A stretch of DNA of 63,863 bases from Nocardia miyunensis NBRC 108239. Lineage in GTDB: Bacteria; Actinomycetota; Actinomycetes; Mycobacteriales; Mycobacteriaceae. Shown piece by piece: positions 53,520 through 62,959 of this stretch. The notes beneath the pieces are model-generated. The model worked only from the letters and a program-made list of their open reading frames with translations, did not search any database and had not been told where the DNA came from. Numbering within the stretch: position 1 is the first letter of the stretch; the number at the start of each line of letters is the position of its first letter. The stretch is taken from assembly GCF_001613065.1 (NCBI RefSeq), contig NZ_BDBQ01000097.1, positions 1 through 63,863 of the forward strand, given 5' to 3'. The position numbers were made by a program, and so were the translations under genes.

Positions 53520-54890
53520 TCAGTGCGTGGCGAGCGGTGTGCGGGCGGGGATCACCTGGCGGCCGGCCGGCGCTCCGATCACTTCCCCCTTCTCGAAGAT
53601 CAGGTTTCCACGCAGGTAGGTCGCGACAACCGCACCGGTGAGCGGCCATTCGTTGTACGGAGTGACGTTGTGCTTGGAATGCAACGATGTCTGATCGAGG
53701 ACGAACTCGGCCGTCGGATCGACCAGTACGAAGTCGGCGTCGAATCCCGCCGAGATCTGGCCCTTGGTGGACATAGACCAGCGCTGTGCCGGTGTGTACG
53801 AGCACAGACGCACGATGTCCTCGACGGTGAGCTTGCCTTGCGCCGCGGCGGTGAGCAGCAACGGAAGCATCGTCTCGACACCGATGAACCCGCCGTAAGC
53901 CTTCCACACGTCGTCCTCTTTCTGTTCGTCCGCGGTGTGGGGGGCATGATCGGTGGCAATGATGTCGACGTCCCCGCGGCCGATTCCCGCCCACAATGCC
54001 TCGACGTCGGCAGCCGGGCGGATCGGAGGGTTGAGCTTGATGAGGTTGCCGTAGGTGTCGTACGCGTCCTCGTCGAGGAACAGGTGCGAGACCAGGGCTT
54101 CGACGGTGACCCGATGTCCTCGAGCCCGCAGGTCCATCACTCGCTGCAATCCTGCGGCCGACGAGAGATGGTGGATGTGGAGCTCAGTTTTGGCTTCGGT
54201 GGCCATGGTGATGATGCGGGTGACCGCTTCGACCTCGACGAAGTCGGGGCGGCCGTCGAGGTGGGCACGTGGATCACGCCGCCCGCATGCCTGTAGGCGG
54301 TCGCCGAACATGCGCAGCAGGTGGTCATTTTCGGCGTGGACACCGACGACGAGGCCGGCGGCGGCAGCAGCTTCCAAGCCACGGAAGATCGCGGCGTCGT
54401 TGGGGCAGCGGTTGTCCCCGGTGGTCTGGCCCATGAAGAGTTTGAACCCCATGGCACCGAGTTCGGCCATGGCGGCGATCTCGTGATCGTTGTCATGGTC
54501 GAGCATGCCGTAGAGGCCGAAGTCGACGTACGCCTTGTTCTTCACCAGGTCGAGTTTCTGCCGGAAGCGCTCAGCAGTGGCGACGGGAGGTTTCGTGTTC
54601 GGCATGTCGACGACGGTGGTGACGCCGCCAGCGGCGGCGGCGCTGGTGCCGCTGGCGAAGTCCTCCTTTTCTGTCATACCGGGCTCGCGCAGGTGCACGT
54701 GCATATCCACGAGCCCGGGCAGGACCAGCAGTCCGGTTGCGTCCACTGTGGGCACACCGGCCGCGGCGAGGTCGTCACCGACAGCGACGATCCGGCCGTC
54801 GCGGATGGCGATGTCCTGGCGACGGCGTCCGTCGTGCGAGACCACTGTTCCGCCGGTGACGACGAGATCGGAGGTGGTGGGAGGTGTCAT
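53520..54890 (-). CDS. Cyclic-amide hydrolase (dihydroorotase/allantoinase/hydantoinase family)
   Basis: 456 residues. Metal site: DMHVHLREPGMTEKEDF (HxH), a carbamylated-Lys candidate in MGFKLFMGQT, HIHHLS, and TDHAPHT with Asp. The N-terminal LVVTGGTVVSHDGRRRQDIA and C-terminal FVLVDPTAEFVLDQTSLHSK are typical of allantoinase AllB and hydantoinases. It opens a five- or six-membered cyclic amide with water. It follows the importer lipoprotein by 49 bp and precedes the AroE-like gene by 19 bp. Confidence 0.9.
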   Translation of the reverse strand: MTPPTTSDLVVTGGTVVSHDGRRRQDIAIRDGRIVAVGDDLAAAGVPTVDATGLLVLPGLVDMHVHLREPGMTEKEDFASGTSAAAAGGVTTVVDMPNTKPPVATAERFRQKLDLVKNKAYVDFGLYGMLDHDNDHEIAAMAELGAMGFKLFMGQTTGDNRCPNDAAIFRGLEAAAAAGLVVGVHAENDHLLRMFGDRLQACGRRDPRAHLDGRPDFVEVEAVTRIITMATEAKTELHIHHLSSAAGLQRVMDLRARGHRVTVEALVSHLFLDEDAYDTYGNLIKLNPPIRPAADVEALWAGIGRGDVDIIATDHAPHTADEQKEDDVWKAYGGFIGVETMLPLLLTAAAQGKLTVEDIVRLCSYTPAQRWSMSTKGQISAGFDADFVLVDPTAEFVLDQTSLHSKHNVTPYNEWPLTGAVVATYLRGNLIFEKGEVIGAPAGRQVIPARTPLATH

Positions 54891-54939
54891 GACTGGGCCT
54901 TCCGGTGCGGATCAATCGTTGCGAGCGACGGAAGCGTGC

Positions 54940-55995
54940 TCAGGACAATGCGAGGTCGGGGTTCTCTTGGTATACCTCGCGGATAGGGCCGAGTTCGAAT
55001 AGATCGTCGACCGACAGGTGCAGACCGCCTGCGGCGATGGCCTTGATGTTGGCAGCGGCGGTTTCGTCGGAGAATGTCAGGATCTGTTGTCCGGCTTGCC
55101 CGTTGCGTATCAGGTCGTTGCCGGCGATGCAGGACGCGAGTGTGGTCTTGGGGTCGAGGCTGAGGTTCTTGCCATACTCGTTGACAGTGATATCGGTGGC
55201 CAGCTGCGGGTTGGCGAGGACATCCTTCCAGCCGCGTATCTCTGCTTTGAGGAAGGCCTTGACCTTGTCGCGGTGGTTGGCGATGTTGTCCTGGGTGGTG
55301 ATGTAGGTCTGGCCGACCAAGGGAAAGCCGACGTCGGCGAGGAGCATGGTGTGCACGTCGAAGCCCTTGTCGCGCAGCTCGATGGCTTGGTCATTGACGT
55401 AACCGAGGTAGCCGTCGATCTCGCCGGCGGTCATGCCGATCGGATTGCCTTGGACGGGAACGGTGTTGATGCGGGAATTGTCCAGGCCTAGAGCGGCGAT
55501 GAAATTGCGCCACACCGGTTCAGAGGAGGAGGCGCAACCGATTGTCTTGCCGTACAGATCTGTCGGAGTTTCGATCGGCTTGGATGCCATCGACATCACA
55601 CAGCCGGCGTAGCGCTGGTAGGCGGCGCCGATAATCTTCAGTGGTGCGCCCTGCGCTACCGCAGAGGCGACGATGGGAACCTGGGATACACCGGCAAAGG
55701 TGCGGGTGAGGACATCGGATTCGATCGGCGGTGCGGTCGGTCCGCCCGGAATGAGCTCGGATCCGCTGAATCCGGCCTGGGAGTAGTAGTCGTTCTTGTC
55801 GGCGAAGTAACTGCCGGCGAACTCGGTGTTCTTGATCCACGCCAGTCGCAGTGAGGCGACTCCGAAGCCGTTCCCGGTTGTCGTGCCGGATCCGCTGGAG
55901 ACGCAGGCGGTGAGGATCGTGGGACCGGCGACTGCGATACCGCCGAGTGTCAGTCCTCTGGTGAGGAATTTGCGGCGGTCGAATTGTGAGGACAT
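54940..55995 (-). CDS. ABC transporter substrate-binding lipoprotein (NMT1/THI5-like)
   Basis: 351 residues. The N-terminus has a twin-arginine-like DRRKFLTRGLTLGG and a lipobox ILTAC with Cys31, so it is exported and lipid-anchored. The mature part is NMT1/ThiY-like: LRLAWIKNTEFAGSYFADKN, GKTIGCASSSEPVWRNFIAA, GEIDGYLGYVNDQAIELRDK. This family captures pyrimidines, nitrogen heterocycles and sulfonates. It is encoded after both permeases, 43 bp downstream. Confidence 0.9.
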   Translation of the reverse strand: MSSQFDRRKFLTRGLTLGGIAVAGPTILTACVSSGSGTTTGNGFGVASLRLAWIKNTEFAGSYFADKNDYYSQAGFSGSELIPGGPTAPPIESDVLTRTFAGVSQVPIVASAVAQGAPLKIIGAAYQRYAGCVMSMASKPIETPTDLYGKTIGCASSSEPVWRNFIAALGLDNSRINTVPVQGNPIGMTAGEIDGYLGYVNDQAIELRDKGFDVHTMLLADVGFPLVGQTYITTQDNIANHRDKVKAFLKAEIRGWKDVLANPQLATDITVNEYGKNLSLDPKTTLASCIAGNDLIRNGQAGQQILTFSDETAAANIKAIAAGGLHLSVDDLFELGPIREVYQENPDLALS

Positions 55996-56038
55996 GGTGG
56001 CTCCGTGTTGATCGTTTGCAGGGCGTGGTGAGGTGGGT

Positions 56039-56878
56039 TCAGCGGGGTCCGCGCATGCGGGATCCGACGACCATTTCGACGACGGACACGAGCTGGTATA
56101 GGGCGACGCACACGACAGTCAGGACCACAACCGAGGACCACAGGCGAGCGAATTGGAATTCGTTGGCGGCCTTGAGCATCTGACCTCCGAGACCTTCGCC
56201 GGTGGCGAGCCATTCGGCGAGGAGCGCGCCGACCACCGAGGCCGTCACGGCGAGGCGGGCGGCGGTGAACCACGTGGGAATCGCATGTGGGAGGGCCACT
56301 TTGAGAAAGGCCGATAAGGTCGATCCGCCGAACGCGGTGACCATGTCGATTTCGGTACGAGGTGTGGATCGCACCCCCTGGAGCATGGTGAGCAGCGCGG
56401 GTACGACGACGATGGCCGCGCCGATGACGGCGGTGCCCAGTGCGTCGCGGCCGAAGATGAGCACCAGGATGGGGGTGATGGTGACCATCGGGATCGCGTG
56501 CAACGCTGTCAGACTCGGGATGAACATCGTTTCGACGGTTCGAGAGAAGTAGAAGAGCAGGGATATACCAGCCGCGAGCACCAGGCCGAGGATGTACCCG
56601 TATGACGCATCGGTGAGCGTACGTACCAGGTTGTGGGCGATATCGGAACGGTTGGCGGTGGCGTCCGGTGCGGTGACCAGATAGTTCCAGACATCGGCCG
56701 GTGACTTCGCCACGAACGGGCTCACATTCACCAGACGTAGGAATACGGTCCAGACGATCACGATGGCGACGACCGCACCGACGAGAGTCGCCAAACTGCG
56801 AGCAACGTCGCGGGCGAGGGTCCCACTCGGTTGTGGCAGCGCGGTGCGGACGGGTGCGGTATCGACGGTAGTGCTCAT
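56039..56878 (-). CDS. ABC transporter permease (BPD inner-membrane type)
   Basis: 279 residues from ATG 56878, which overlaps the previous permease stop as ATGA. Six or so spans with the EAA loop TEIDMVTAFGGSTLSAFLKV, ALPHAIPTWFTAARLAVTAS. This is an SsuC/ThiX-type permease and forms the channel with the other permease and the ATPase. Confidence 0.92.
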   Translation of the reverse strand: MSTTVDTAPVRTALPQPSGTLARDVARSLATLVGAVVAIVIVWTVFLRLVNVSPFVAKSPADVWNYLVTAPDATANRSDIAHNLVRTLTDASYGYILGLVLAAGISLLFYFSRTVETMFIPSLTALHAIPMVTITPILVLIFGRDALGTAVIGAAIVVVPALLTMLQGVRSTPRTEIDMVTAFGGSTLSAFLKVALPHAIPTWFTAARLAVTASVVGALLAEWLATGEGLGGQMLKAANEFQFARLWSSVVVLTVVCVALYQLVSVVEMVVGSRMRGPR

Positions 56879-57633
56879 GCTGTGGCTCCGGAGGTGCTTG
56901 CCGCCCAAGGGGTGGCGATCTTCTCGACGGCGGCGACGAGGAGGAAGCCGATTCCGGCGAGCAGGCTCGAGACGAGGGTGATGCCCCAGGTGCGAACGAC
57001 GTCGCTGTCCTGTTGTGCGACGACGAGGGCCGCTCCGAGTCCGCGTTCGCGACCCATGAACTCGCCGATGACCGTCCCGAGGATCGCCGCGGGGACGGCG
57101 ATCTTCAGAGATGTCAGTATGTTCGGGAGCGCGGAGAGCAGTTGGACCTTGCGCAGCACTAGATATTTGCCGCCGCCATAGGCGCGGACGAGATCTTCAC
57201 TTGCAGAATCGGCTTGTCGCAGGCCGTTGATGGTCCCGACGAGGGTGGCGAAGAAGACCGAGACAGCGGCCATGATCACCGACGTCACAGGCCCGTTGAA
57301 GCAGGCGGCGAGGATCGGGGCGATGGCGATCAGCGGGATGCAGGCTGAAGCGATACCGACCTGCAGCACAAGCTTTTCCAACGCCGGCACAGTCATCACG
57401 AGCGCGGCGCAGGCGATCGCGGCGACGTTGCCCCAGAAATATCCGACCGTCGCCGAGGCCAGCGTGACGGGCACATGCAGGCCGTAGAAGGCCGTGCCGT
57501 CGGAAATCACGCCCCTGATGATCTCGGCGGGTGCCGCGATGTCGGGTCCGAGGATTCCGGTCATACCGACGATCTGCCAGATGACGAGGACAATCAGTGA
57601 GCCGGCGACGCCCAGGAATCTGTTGCGGTTCAT
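56875..57633 (-). CDS. ABC transporter permease (BPD inner-membrane type)
   Basis: 252 residues. Spans from LIVLVIWQIVGMTG onward; EAA loop DLVRAYGGGKYLVLRKVQLL, SALPNILTSLKIAVPAAI. Its start overlaps the ATPase stop by four bases and its own stop overlaps the next permease. Two different permeases point to a heterodimeric channel. Confidence 0.92.
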   Translation of the reverse strand: MNRNRFLGVAGSLIVLVIWQIVGMTGILGPDIAAPAEIIRGVISDGTAFYGLHVPVTLASATVGYFWGNVAAIACAALVMTVPALEKLVLQVGIASACIPLIAIAPILAACFNGPVTSVIMAAVSVFFATLVGTINGLRQADSASEDLVRAYGGGKYLVLRKVQLLSALPNILTSLKIAVPAAILGTVIGEFMGRERGLGAALVVAQQDSDVVRTWGITLVSSLLAGIGFLLVAAVEKIATPWAASTSGATA

Positions 57634-58448
57634 CGGTCCTGACCGCCTGCTGCGGCAAGGGTGGAGATATCCTCGGGTGCGGAGCCGAACAAAATAGCGG
57701 AGAGCAGGTCGACGTACTCGTGGAATGCGCTGGTGCGCATCATATCCGGGGTGCGGGGTCGTGGCAGGTCGATCTTGACGACCTTCTGCACGCGGCCGGG
57801 CCGCGCGCTCATCACCACGACCGTGTCCGAGAGGAACACCGCTTCCGCGATGCCGTGGGTGACCATCAATGTCGTCGCGGGCCGATCGGTCCAGATGCGA
57901 AGAAGTTCGATGTTCAGGTTCTGTCGCGTCATATCGTCGAGGGCGCCGAAGGGTTCATCGAGCAGCAAGACACGGGGTTTGACGACCAGCGCGCGGGCGA
58001 TCGCCACGCGCTGACGCATACCGCCGGAGAGCTGTGCGGGTCGGGCATTCTCGAATCCGGTGAGGCCGACGAGGTCGATCAATTCCTGAATAAACTCGTC
58101 GCTGACGGTCTGCTTGGCGACCTCCAGCGGAAGGCGGATGTTCGAACGCACCGAGCGCCAGGGCAGCAACGCCGCATCCTGGAACGCGATGCCCAGATGG
58201 TGATGCTTGCGCATCTCGTTCGGGGTCTCGCCGTGGACCAGTGCGAGTCCCTCCGTCTGGGGTTCGAGCCCGGCCAGGATGCGCAGGATGGTGCTCTTGC
58301 CGCACCCTGACGGGCCGAGAAGGGTGACGAACTCGCCCTTGTCGGAGTGGATGTCCACCCCGTCGAGAGCAGTCAACTGCGAGCGACCCACGGTGAATTT
58401 CTTGGTGAGATTGCCGATATGGATCCCTGGTGCGGTAGGCGAGACCAT
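57630..58448 (-). CDS. ABC transporter ATP-binding protein
   Basis: 272 residues from ATG 58448 with AAAGGAG. Walker A LLGPSGCGKST, signature LSGGMRQRVAIARAL, Walker B RVLLLDEPFGALD, and the switch His in TLMVTHGIAEA. It is of the SsuB/TauB/ThiZ type. It is the first gene of the nine-gene operon; the frame is open upstream, but only this start has a ribosome site. The operator palindromes lie 35 bp upstream. Confidence 0.93.
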   Translation of the reverse strand: MVSPTAPGIHIGNLTKKFTVGRSQLTALDGVDIHSDKGEFVTLLGPSGCGKSTILRILAGLEPQTEGLALVHGETPNEMRKHHHLGIAFQDAALLPWRSVRSNIRLPLEVAKQTVSDEFIQELIDLVGLTGFENARPAQLSGGMRQRVAIARALVVKPRVLLLDEPFGALDDMTRQNLNIELLRIWTDRPATTLMVTHGIAEAVFLSDTVVVMSARPGRVQKVVKIDLPRPRTPDMMRTSAFHEYVDLLSAILFGSAPEDISTLAAAGGQDR

Positions 58449-58482
58449 GCGTTCTCCTTTAATCTGAGGGGGATCCACCTGC

Positions 58483-58510
58483 ATCCAAGCTTGGATCCAA
58501 GCCTGGATCC
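58483..58510. promoter_or_regulatory. Overlapping palindromes, likely GntR operator
   Basis: ATCCAAGCTTGGAT (58483-58496, perfect 14 bp) overlaps GGATCCAAGCCTGGATCC (58493-58510, near-perfect). A further GGATCCA lies at 58471-58477. The site sits between the divergent ABC operon and amidohydrolase gene and could control both. Confidence 0.65.
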
Positions 58511-58679
58511 GAAAGTTAGAGCCGTAATATTTCGTCCCGATGAACCGCGGATGCACCTCAGTTACGTTCTGCTCACCGCAGTCTGGAGCTAGTCGACGCT
58601 GATCCCCACCGTTCGGGGAAGACGCCGTGGGCCAGATGCACGCACGGCGGCGGAACGGCTGACCCGTCGAAGGAGTTCC

Positions 58680-60176
58680 ATGACCGCCACCGCCACTACT
58701 GATCCGTCTCCTCGAGCCGATCTCGGTATCACCGACGCGTTGGTCGTCGACGACACCGGAGCGGTGCGATCGGTCGACATCTACGTTCGCGACGGATCGG
58801 TGGTTTCGATCTCGGATGCCGGACGCGGCCGGGTGTCCGCCCGGAAGGTCGTGCATGCGGCCGGCGGGTTGACTCTGCCCGGTTTCGTGAACTCCCACTC
58901 TCATTCGTACGGCCCGCTGTGTCGCCATGAGGGTAAGAACCTGCCCCTCGAGCCATGGATGATGTACGGGTGGGCAACCACGGTGGGACGCACTCGCGAG
59001 GAGGTCCGCCTCACCGCTCAACTGCAAGCTGTGGAGGCCCTGCTCACCGGCACTACCAGCATGCTCGACCACCTGGCGGGCGCGATCGAAGATCAAGAGG
59101 CCGCCCTCGATGCATACGAAGAGATCGGGATCCGAGCCCTCGTCGCTCCGATGATCGCCGATATCCGTCTGCCGGAGACGGTTGGTGCCGCTCCATCGTT
59201 ATGGCCCGCGAGCTCCCGCGCGGAGGACCCCGCACTCGATCAGCGATCCGCCCGCGACCTCATCGATGCGACCGTCGCTTTGTACGATGGATGGACCTCA
59301 CCGAGCGGGCGGACGGGTGTGATGTTCGGCCCGTCAGCACCGCAGCGCTGCAGCGATGAGATGATGCGCGAGATCGCTGACATATCTCGAAGCAGAGGTA
59401 TCCGGGTGCACACCCATCTTCTAGAGACGCGGGTACAGGCCGGCATCACGCCGCCGAAAGGTTTCGGCTCCTGGCTGGAACTGCTGGACGATCAGGGGTT
59501 GCTGTCCGCTCGCCTGAGTGCGGCTCACGGCGTCTGGGTCAGCCCTGGCGGCATCGAGTTGGCTGCAGGGCGCGCAGCCACCTTCGTGCATAACCCGCAG
59601 AGCAACCTTCAGCTCGGCAGTGGTGTTGCGGACCTGACCGAATGGCGGCGCCAGGGGCTTTCAGTGGCCCTCGGCACCGACGGCGTCAACTGCGGTGGAT
59701 CGATGGACATGGTCTCGTCGATGAGATTCGCTACGGTACTGCACCGGCCAAGCCGGCACGACCCGAGCACCTGGGAGACGCCGCTCTCGGCGCTACGTCT
59801 CGCAACTGCCGGTGCCGCGGCGCTCGGCTTCGGGCGCGGGCGGCTCGAGGTCGGCGAGCCGGCGGACTTTTCGATCTTCCCCACCGATACCCCCGCCTAT
59901 GCCTCGGGTGAGGATCCGCTCGCGACCCTTGTTCTGAGTGCGTGGGACCATTCGGCGCGCACCGTGGTCGTGGCCGGTCGCGTGGTCGTCGACGATGGCC
60001 GACTGACGACGATCGATGAGACCGCGCTGCTAGCGAGCGCTCGGGAGGCTCGAGCCAAGCTCCTCGCCCGCAACTCCCACCTCGCTGAACTCGCGCGAGC
60101 CCAGGAACCGTTCTTGACCGAGCTGACGCGAGCGGCCAAGGCGAATCGGCCGATAATGCCGTTCACAGGAGTATGA
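58680..60176 (+). CDS. TRZ/ATZ-type amidohydrolase (deaminase/dechlorinase family)
   Basis: 498 residues. GFVNSHSHSYGPL (HxH metal ligands), VHTHLLET (His), AAHGVWV (His/Glu region), ALGTDGVNCGGSMDMVSSMR (Asp). This is the AtzA/TrzN/guanine-deaminase-like group, which removes amino or other groups from nitrogen heterocycles. AAGGAG precedes ATG 58680. It is divergent from the ABC operon across the palindromes, so it likely performs the first step after uptake, before ring opening by the 53520 hydrolase. Confidence 0.88.
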   Translation: MTATATTDPSPRADLGITDALVVDDTGAVRSVDIYVRDGSVVSISDAGRGRVSARKVVHAAGGLTLPGFVNSHSHSYGPLCRHEGKNLPLEPWMMYGWATTVGRTREEVRLTAQLQAVEALLTGTTSMLDHLAGAIEDQEAALDAYEEIGIRALVAPMIADIRLPETVGAAPSLWPASSRAEDPALDQRSARDLIDATVALYDGWTSPSGRTGVMFGPSAPQRCSDEMMREIADISRSRGIRVHTHLLETRVQAGITPPKGFGSWLELLDDQGLLSARLSAAHGVWVSPGGIELAAGRAATFVHNPQSNLQLGSGVADLTEWRRQGLSVALGTDGVNCGGSMDMVSSMRFATVLHRPSRHDPSTWETPLSALRLATAGAAALGFGRGRLEVGEPADFSIFPTDTPAYASGEDPLATLVLSAWDHSARTVVVAGRVVVDDGRLTTIDETALLASAREARAKLLARNSHLAELARAQEPFLTELTRAAKANRPIMPFTGV

Positions 60177-60453
60177 GAGAGCAAGCAGGGTGTAGATCTG
60201 CGTCCACGAGCGAATCGCGTCCGAAAACGTGGACAACGCCGGATCAGGACAAGTAGCAGCGGTCCATCATCCTCTGCCAGGTCCATCGAACTCGTGGTGG
60301 GCCTACGCGCTGACCCTGCGCTTGCCGAAAATGTCATCCGGCCAGGTGAGAGCTTTGGAGGCCGGTACGGACCCCGGCAGGGCGGCCATGGTTGAACAGG
60401 TCGCAGTGGCCACCCGGGAAGCGGTCACCACGACATGATGACCAGCTGCGCTA
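60177..60453. other. Spacer after the amidohydrolase
   Basis: Nothing recognised before the transposase scraps. Confidence 0.4.
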
Positions 60454-60660
60454 TTGCGACCGGCCTACCTGACGGTGACGAACATCTTTGCGGTGCTGCG
60501 CCTGCTACCGACGAGCGACCGGGACAAAGACACCGAGATCTTGACCTTGCGCCATCAGATCGCGGTGCTGGAGCGCCAACTGGGCAAGCAGAAGGTGCAG
60601 TTCACCCCGAACGACCGCGCCTTCCTCGCAGCACTGCTGCACCGCCTGCCGCCGGAGCTG
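60454..60660 (+). pseudogene. Integrase-core transposase N-terminal fragment
   Basis: TVTNIFAVLRLLPTSDRDKD, TEILTLRHQIAVLERQLGKQ and FTPNDRAFLAALLHRLP are the head of an IS3/IS481-like actinobacterial transposase. The catalytic part is lost at a junction near 60660. Confidence 0.65.
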
Positions 60661-60662
60661 TC

Positions 60663-61025
60663 CGCCAGGGTGGTCGGCGCGATCTTGGCGTAATGCTGTG
60701 TCGCCGAGGGACTTCGATGGCCGAGCCAAGCTTGGAGTTCGAATAGAGTCATTGGCTCCTTGGCGTTGTAGAGCTGGCTGGCGATGGTCGATCTTGCCCG
60801 GTGGCTGGCGATGTTGCCGCGGACGTCAGCGGTCGGCACGCCCGCTTTGGTGCAGAGCGCCGGGATTATGCGAATGTTCAAGTACTGCCTGCCGATTCCC
60901 TGGGCGCGGTAGGAGAACAGCAGATGCACCCGTTCGCTGGTTTTGTGGTCCGCGACGGCGGGTTGTGTCGGCCGGACCGCTTCCCAGGCGGCGATGGCTT
61001 GGCCGACCATGTCCTGGTCCTTTAC
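60663..61025 (-). pseudogene. Tyrosine recombinase C-terminal fragment
   Basis: The minus strand carries the catalytic half: VRGNIASHRARSTIASQLYN (HxxR box), FELQAWLGHRSPSATQHYAK (GH and Tyr). It ends PTTLA where another scrap begins. The N-terminal half is absent. Confidence 0.75.
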
Positions 61026-61079
61026 ATGACACCTACGTGGTGATCGATCGCTCAGGCGACGTGGTAGGCGCTGGGGGTA

Positions 61080-61368
61080 GTGGTTGCTGACCGAACTGTT
61101 GACCACGAGGGTCTGTGCCCAGCTCGCGCGCGCCTTACCTTTCGGAGCCGCCACGTCGAGAGTGCTCTGGTCGTCAGCCAGGCAGAGGAAAATGGCATCA
61201 CGCTCGTTGCCTACGTCATCCGCCGAGCCGATGACCCTGGCGCCTCGCTCCTCGAGCGCAGCTGCCCGGCCGAAGGTCCGGTTCCACACGCTCATCGTGC
61301 CCCTTGTCGAGCAACCGCTCGGCAAGCGCGTGCCCCATCCTGCCCAGTCCAATGATCGCTACCCGCAT
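61080..61368 (-). pseudogene. Beta-hydroxyacid dehydrogenase N-terminal relic
   Basis: From ATG 61368: MRVAIIGLGRMGHALAERLL, a frameshift, then MSVWNRTFGRAAALEERGAR and DAIFLCLADDQSTLDVAA. It is cut at about 61080 by a recombinase scrap. It follows the cupin gene with a 10-bp overlap, so the two were one operon. Confidence 0.75.
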
Positions 61369-61817
61369 GGACTGCTCCCTTGCCTGCGCCCAAGCGATGG
61401 CGCCTCGCCAGGTCTCTCATAGGCGTCGTAGCCGATACCGTCAACCGAACCGACCTCGACGGAGAGGTGAAGGACCTTGCTGTCCACGGTGCCCGCGTTA
61501 CCGAGCTCGTGCCAGTTCCCGCGCGGGATGAGCGGGATGAGAAGGAGATGTCCGGGCGATACCTCGGCGGGGGATCCCGCCGCGTCGAGAAACTGCACCG
61601 TACCGCTCAACGGAATGACGACCATGTCAGCGTACGCGTGCCGGTGCATGCGGTGGACGAAACCGGGCGGGAATGTCATGTGGTCGAGGACCACGCCGTC
61701 GGTCCCCGTGAGCGCCTTGCTGAGAAGGTGCCGGTTGACCTGATCGCCGGTGATGTCCCACCTGGTGAATACCTCCTGCTCGGTCTGGTCGATATCAAGC
61801 AGCCTCACTTCTGACAT
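61359..61817 (-). CDS. Cupin-domain protein
   Basis: 152 residues from ATG 61817 with AGGAGG. One cupin barrel: motif 1 FPPGFVHRMHRHAYADMVVI (His pair, metal site), motif 2 VSPGHLLLIPLIPRGNWHEL. A small mononuclear metal protein, possibly a dioxygenase, isomerase or ligand binder. It was formerly followed by a dehydrogenase that is now truncated. Confidence 0.8.
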   Translation of the reverse strand: MSEVRLLDIDQTEQEVFTRWDITGDQVNRHLLSKALTGTDGVVLDHMTFPPGFVHRMHRHAYADMVVIPLSGTVQFLDAAGSPAEVSPGHLLLIPLIPRGNWHELGNAGTVDSKVLHLSVEVGSVDGIGYDAYERPGEAPSLGRRQGSSPCG

Positions 61818-62118
61818 AGCCACCTACCTCCTATCCAATCCGCCGCCTTTGCCTCATGCATGAGCGTCTTCGACCGGTCGGAGCGGCGGATCTTCTGCTG
61901 TTGCGGAAGGCGAGTTGCCGAGCAGGACAAGGACATTCAGTCCTGAAACGAGCCACCGACATCAACCGCACCGGCCGCGGCCACTCCGAGCAGCGTGTGG
62001 CCGTTGGCGCAGCGCACCTGCGCCTGGTCGTGCTCAACGCCTGGGCCGGATCTCGACATCGACGCAGTGCTGATATCAGTCGGCGCCTGCTACACGCGTC
62101 GCCCCGGCGCCGACGAAG
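61818..62118. other. 300 bp without a gene
   Basis: Nothing supported between the cupin start and the Dps stop. Confidence 0.4.
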
Positions 62119-62601
62119 TCATCGCGAGACTCGTACGCGGTTTTCCGCGCTCAACATCCAGGCCTGCTTCTCGAGCTGGTCGATGATCGTGTGCAGCAGG
62201 TCGGAGGTGGAGGGGTCCTCGGCGTCGACCTCGTCGTGAACCTCCCGCATGACTCCGGCAGTGTGACGCAATTGCGCGGTAACCGCGTCCACGATGACGC
62301 TGGTGTCCAGTTCGCCCGGGTCAATGGCCGGTTGGTCGGCGTCGGCGACGGTGCGGAGGCGGCCATCGGGAACGGTGTCGAGTGCACGCATCCGTTCGGC
62401 GATGGTGTCGCTTGCTCCGCGGGCGTCATCGACGATCTCGTCGAGTTGAAGGTGCAGGTCTCGGAAGTTGTGGCCGACGACATTCCAGTGGGCTTGCTTC
62501 GCATTGAGGTGAAGCGCGATGAGGTTGACCAGGACGCGCTGCAGATGTGTGGCGAGCCTGGTGGAGTCGCGGAAGCCATTGGTTGAGTCGAAGCCGGACA
62601 T
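62119..62601 (-). CDS. dps: Dps family ferritin-like DNA-protection protein (second copy)
   Basis: 160 residues from ATG 62601 (GAAGGGAG). LNAKQAHWNVVGHNFRDLHL and QLDEIVDDARGASDTIAERM hold the ferroxidase ligands; the end is LEKQAWMLSAENRVRVSR. It is clearly related to, but distinct from, the Dps at 22996, with different N-termini and linker. It stands alone. The scar at 31397 (WMLNAETR) resembles this copy's ending more than the other's. Confidence 0.92.
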   Translation of the reverse strand: MSGFDSTNGFRDSTRLATHLQRVLVNLIALHLNAKQAHWNVVGHNFRDLHLQLDEIVDDARGASDTIAERMRALDTVPDGRLRTVADADQPAIDPGELDTSVIVDAVTAQLRHTAGVMREVHDEVDAEDPSTSDLLHTIIDQLEKQAWMLSAENRVRVSR

Positions 62602-62959
62602 GATGTTCTCCCTTCGATGCGAGGGCGGACTATGCGAGCCACAGATTCGAGGCCGACTTCGATATGTATGGTCGGCGGGTGAGACATATCCCTGTTGGCG
62701 AGCGCGACATTGATGATGCTGTGCGGCGATACGCACATCGGATGCCGTCGAGGCAGTGGCCATTTCTGCGACCAACAAAGTCTACGACTGGGCACGGCCG
62801 CAGTGAAAGTCCCGAACCCGCGACGGCCTCCGATATGGAATCGCGACATCTTCCCGCCTCCCGCGCGGTGCCACTCGGTCGAAAGGTCGTACGGCGTGAT
62901 CAAACCTTTACCTATCCGTATCTTGCGGCAACCGTCACTGCCGGACGGAGGCAGACCAC
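62602..62959. other. 360 bp without a gene
   Basis: Leader of the Dps gene and spacer up to the IS5-family element. No protein-like frame. Confidence 0.4.
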
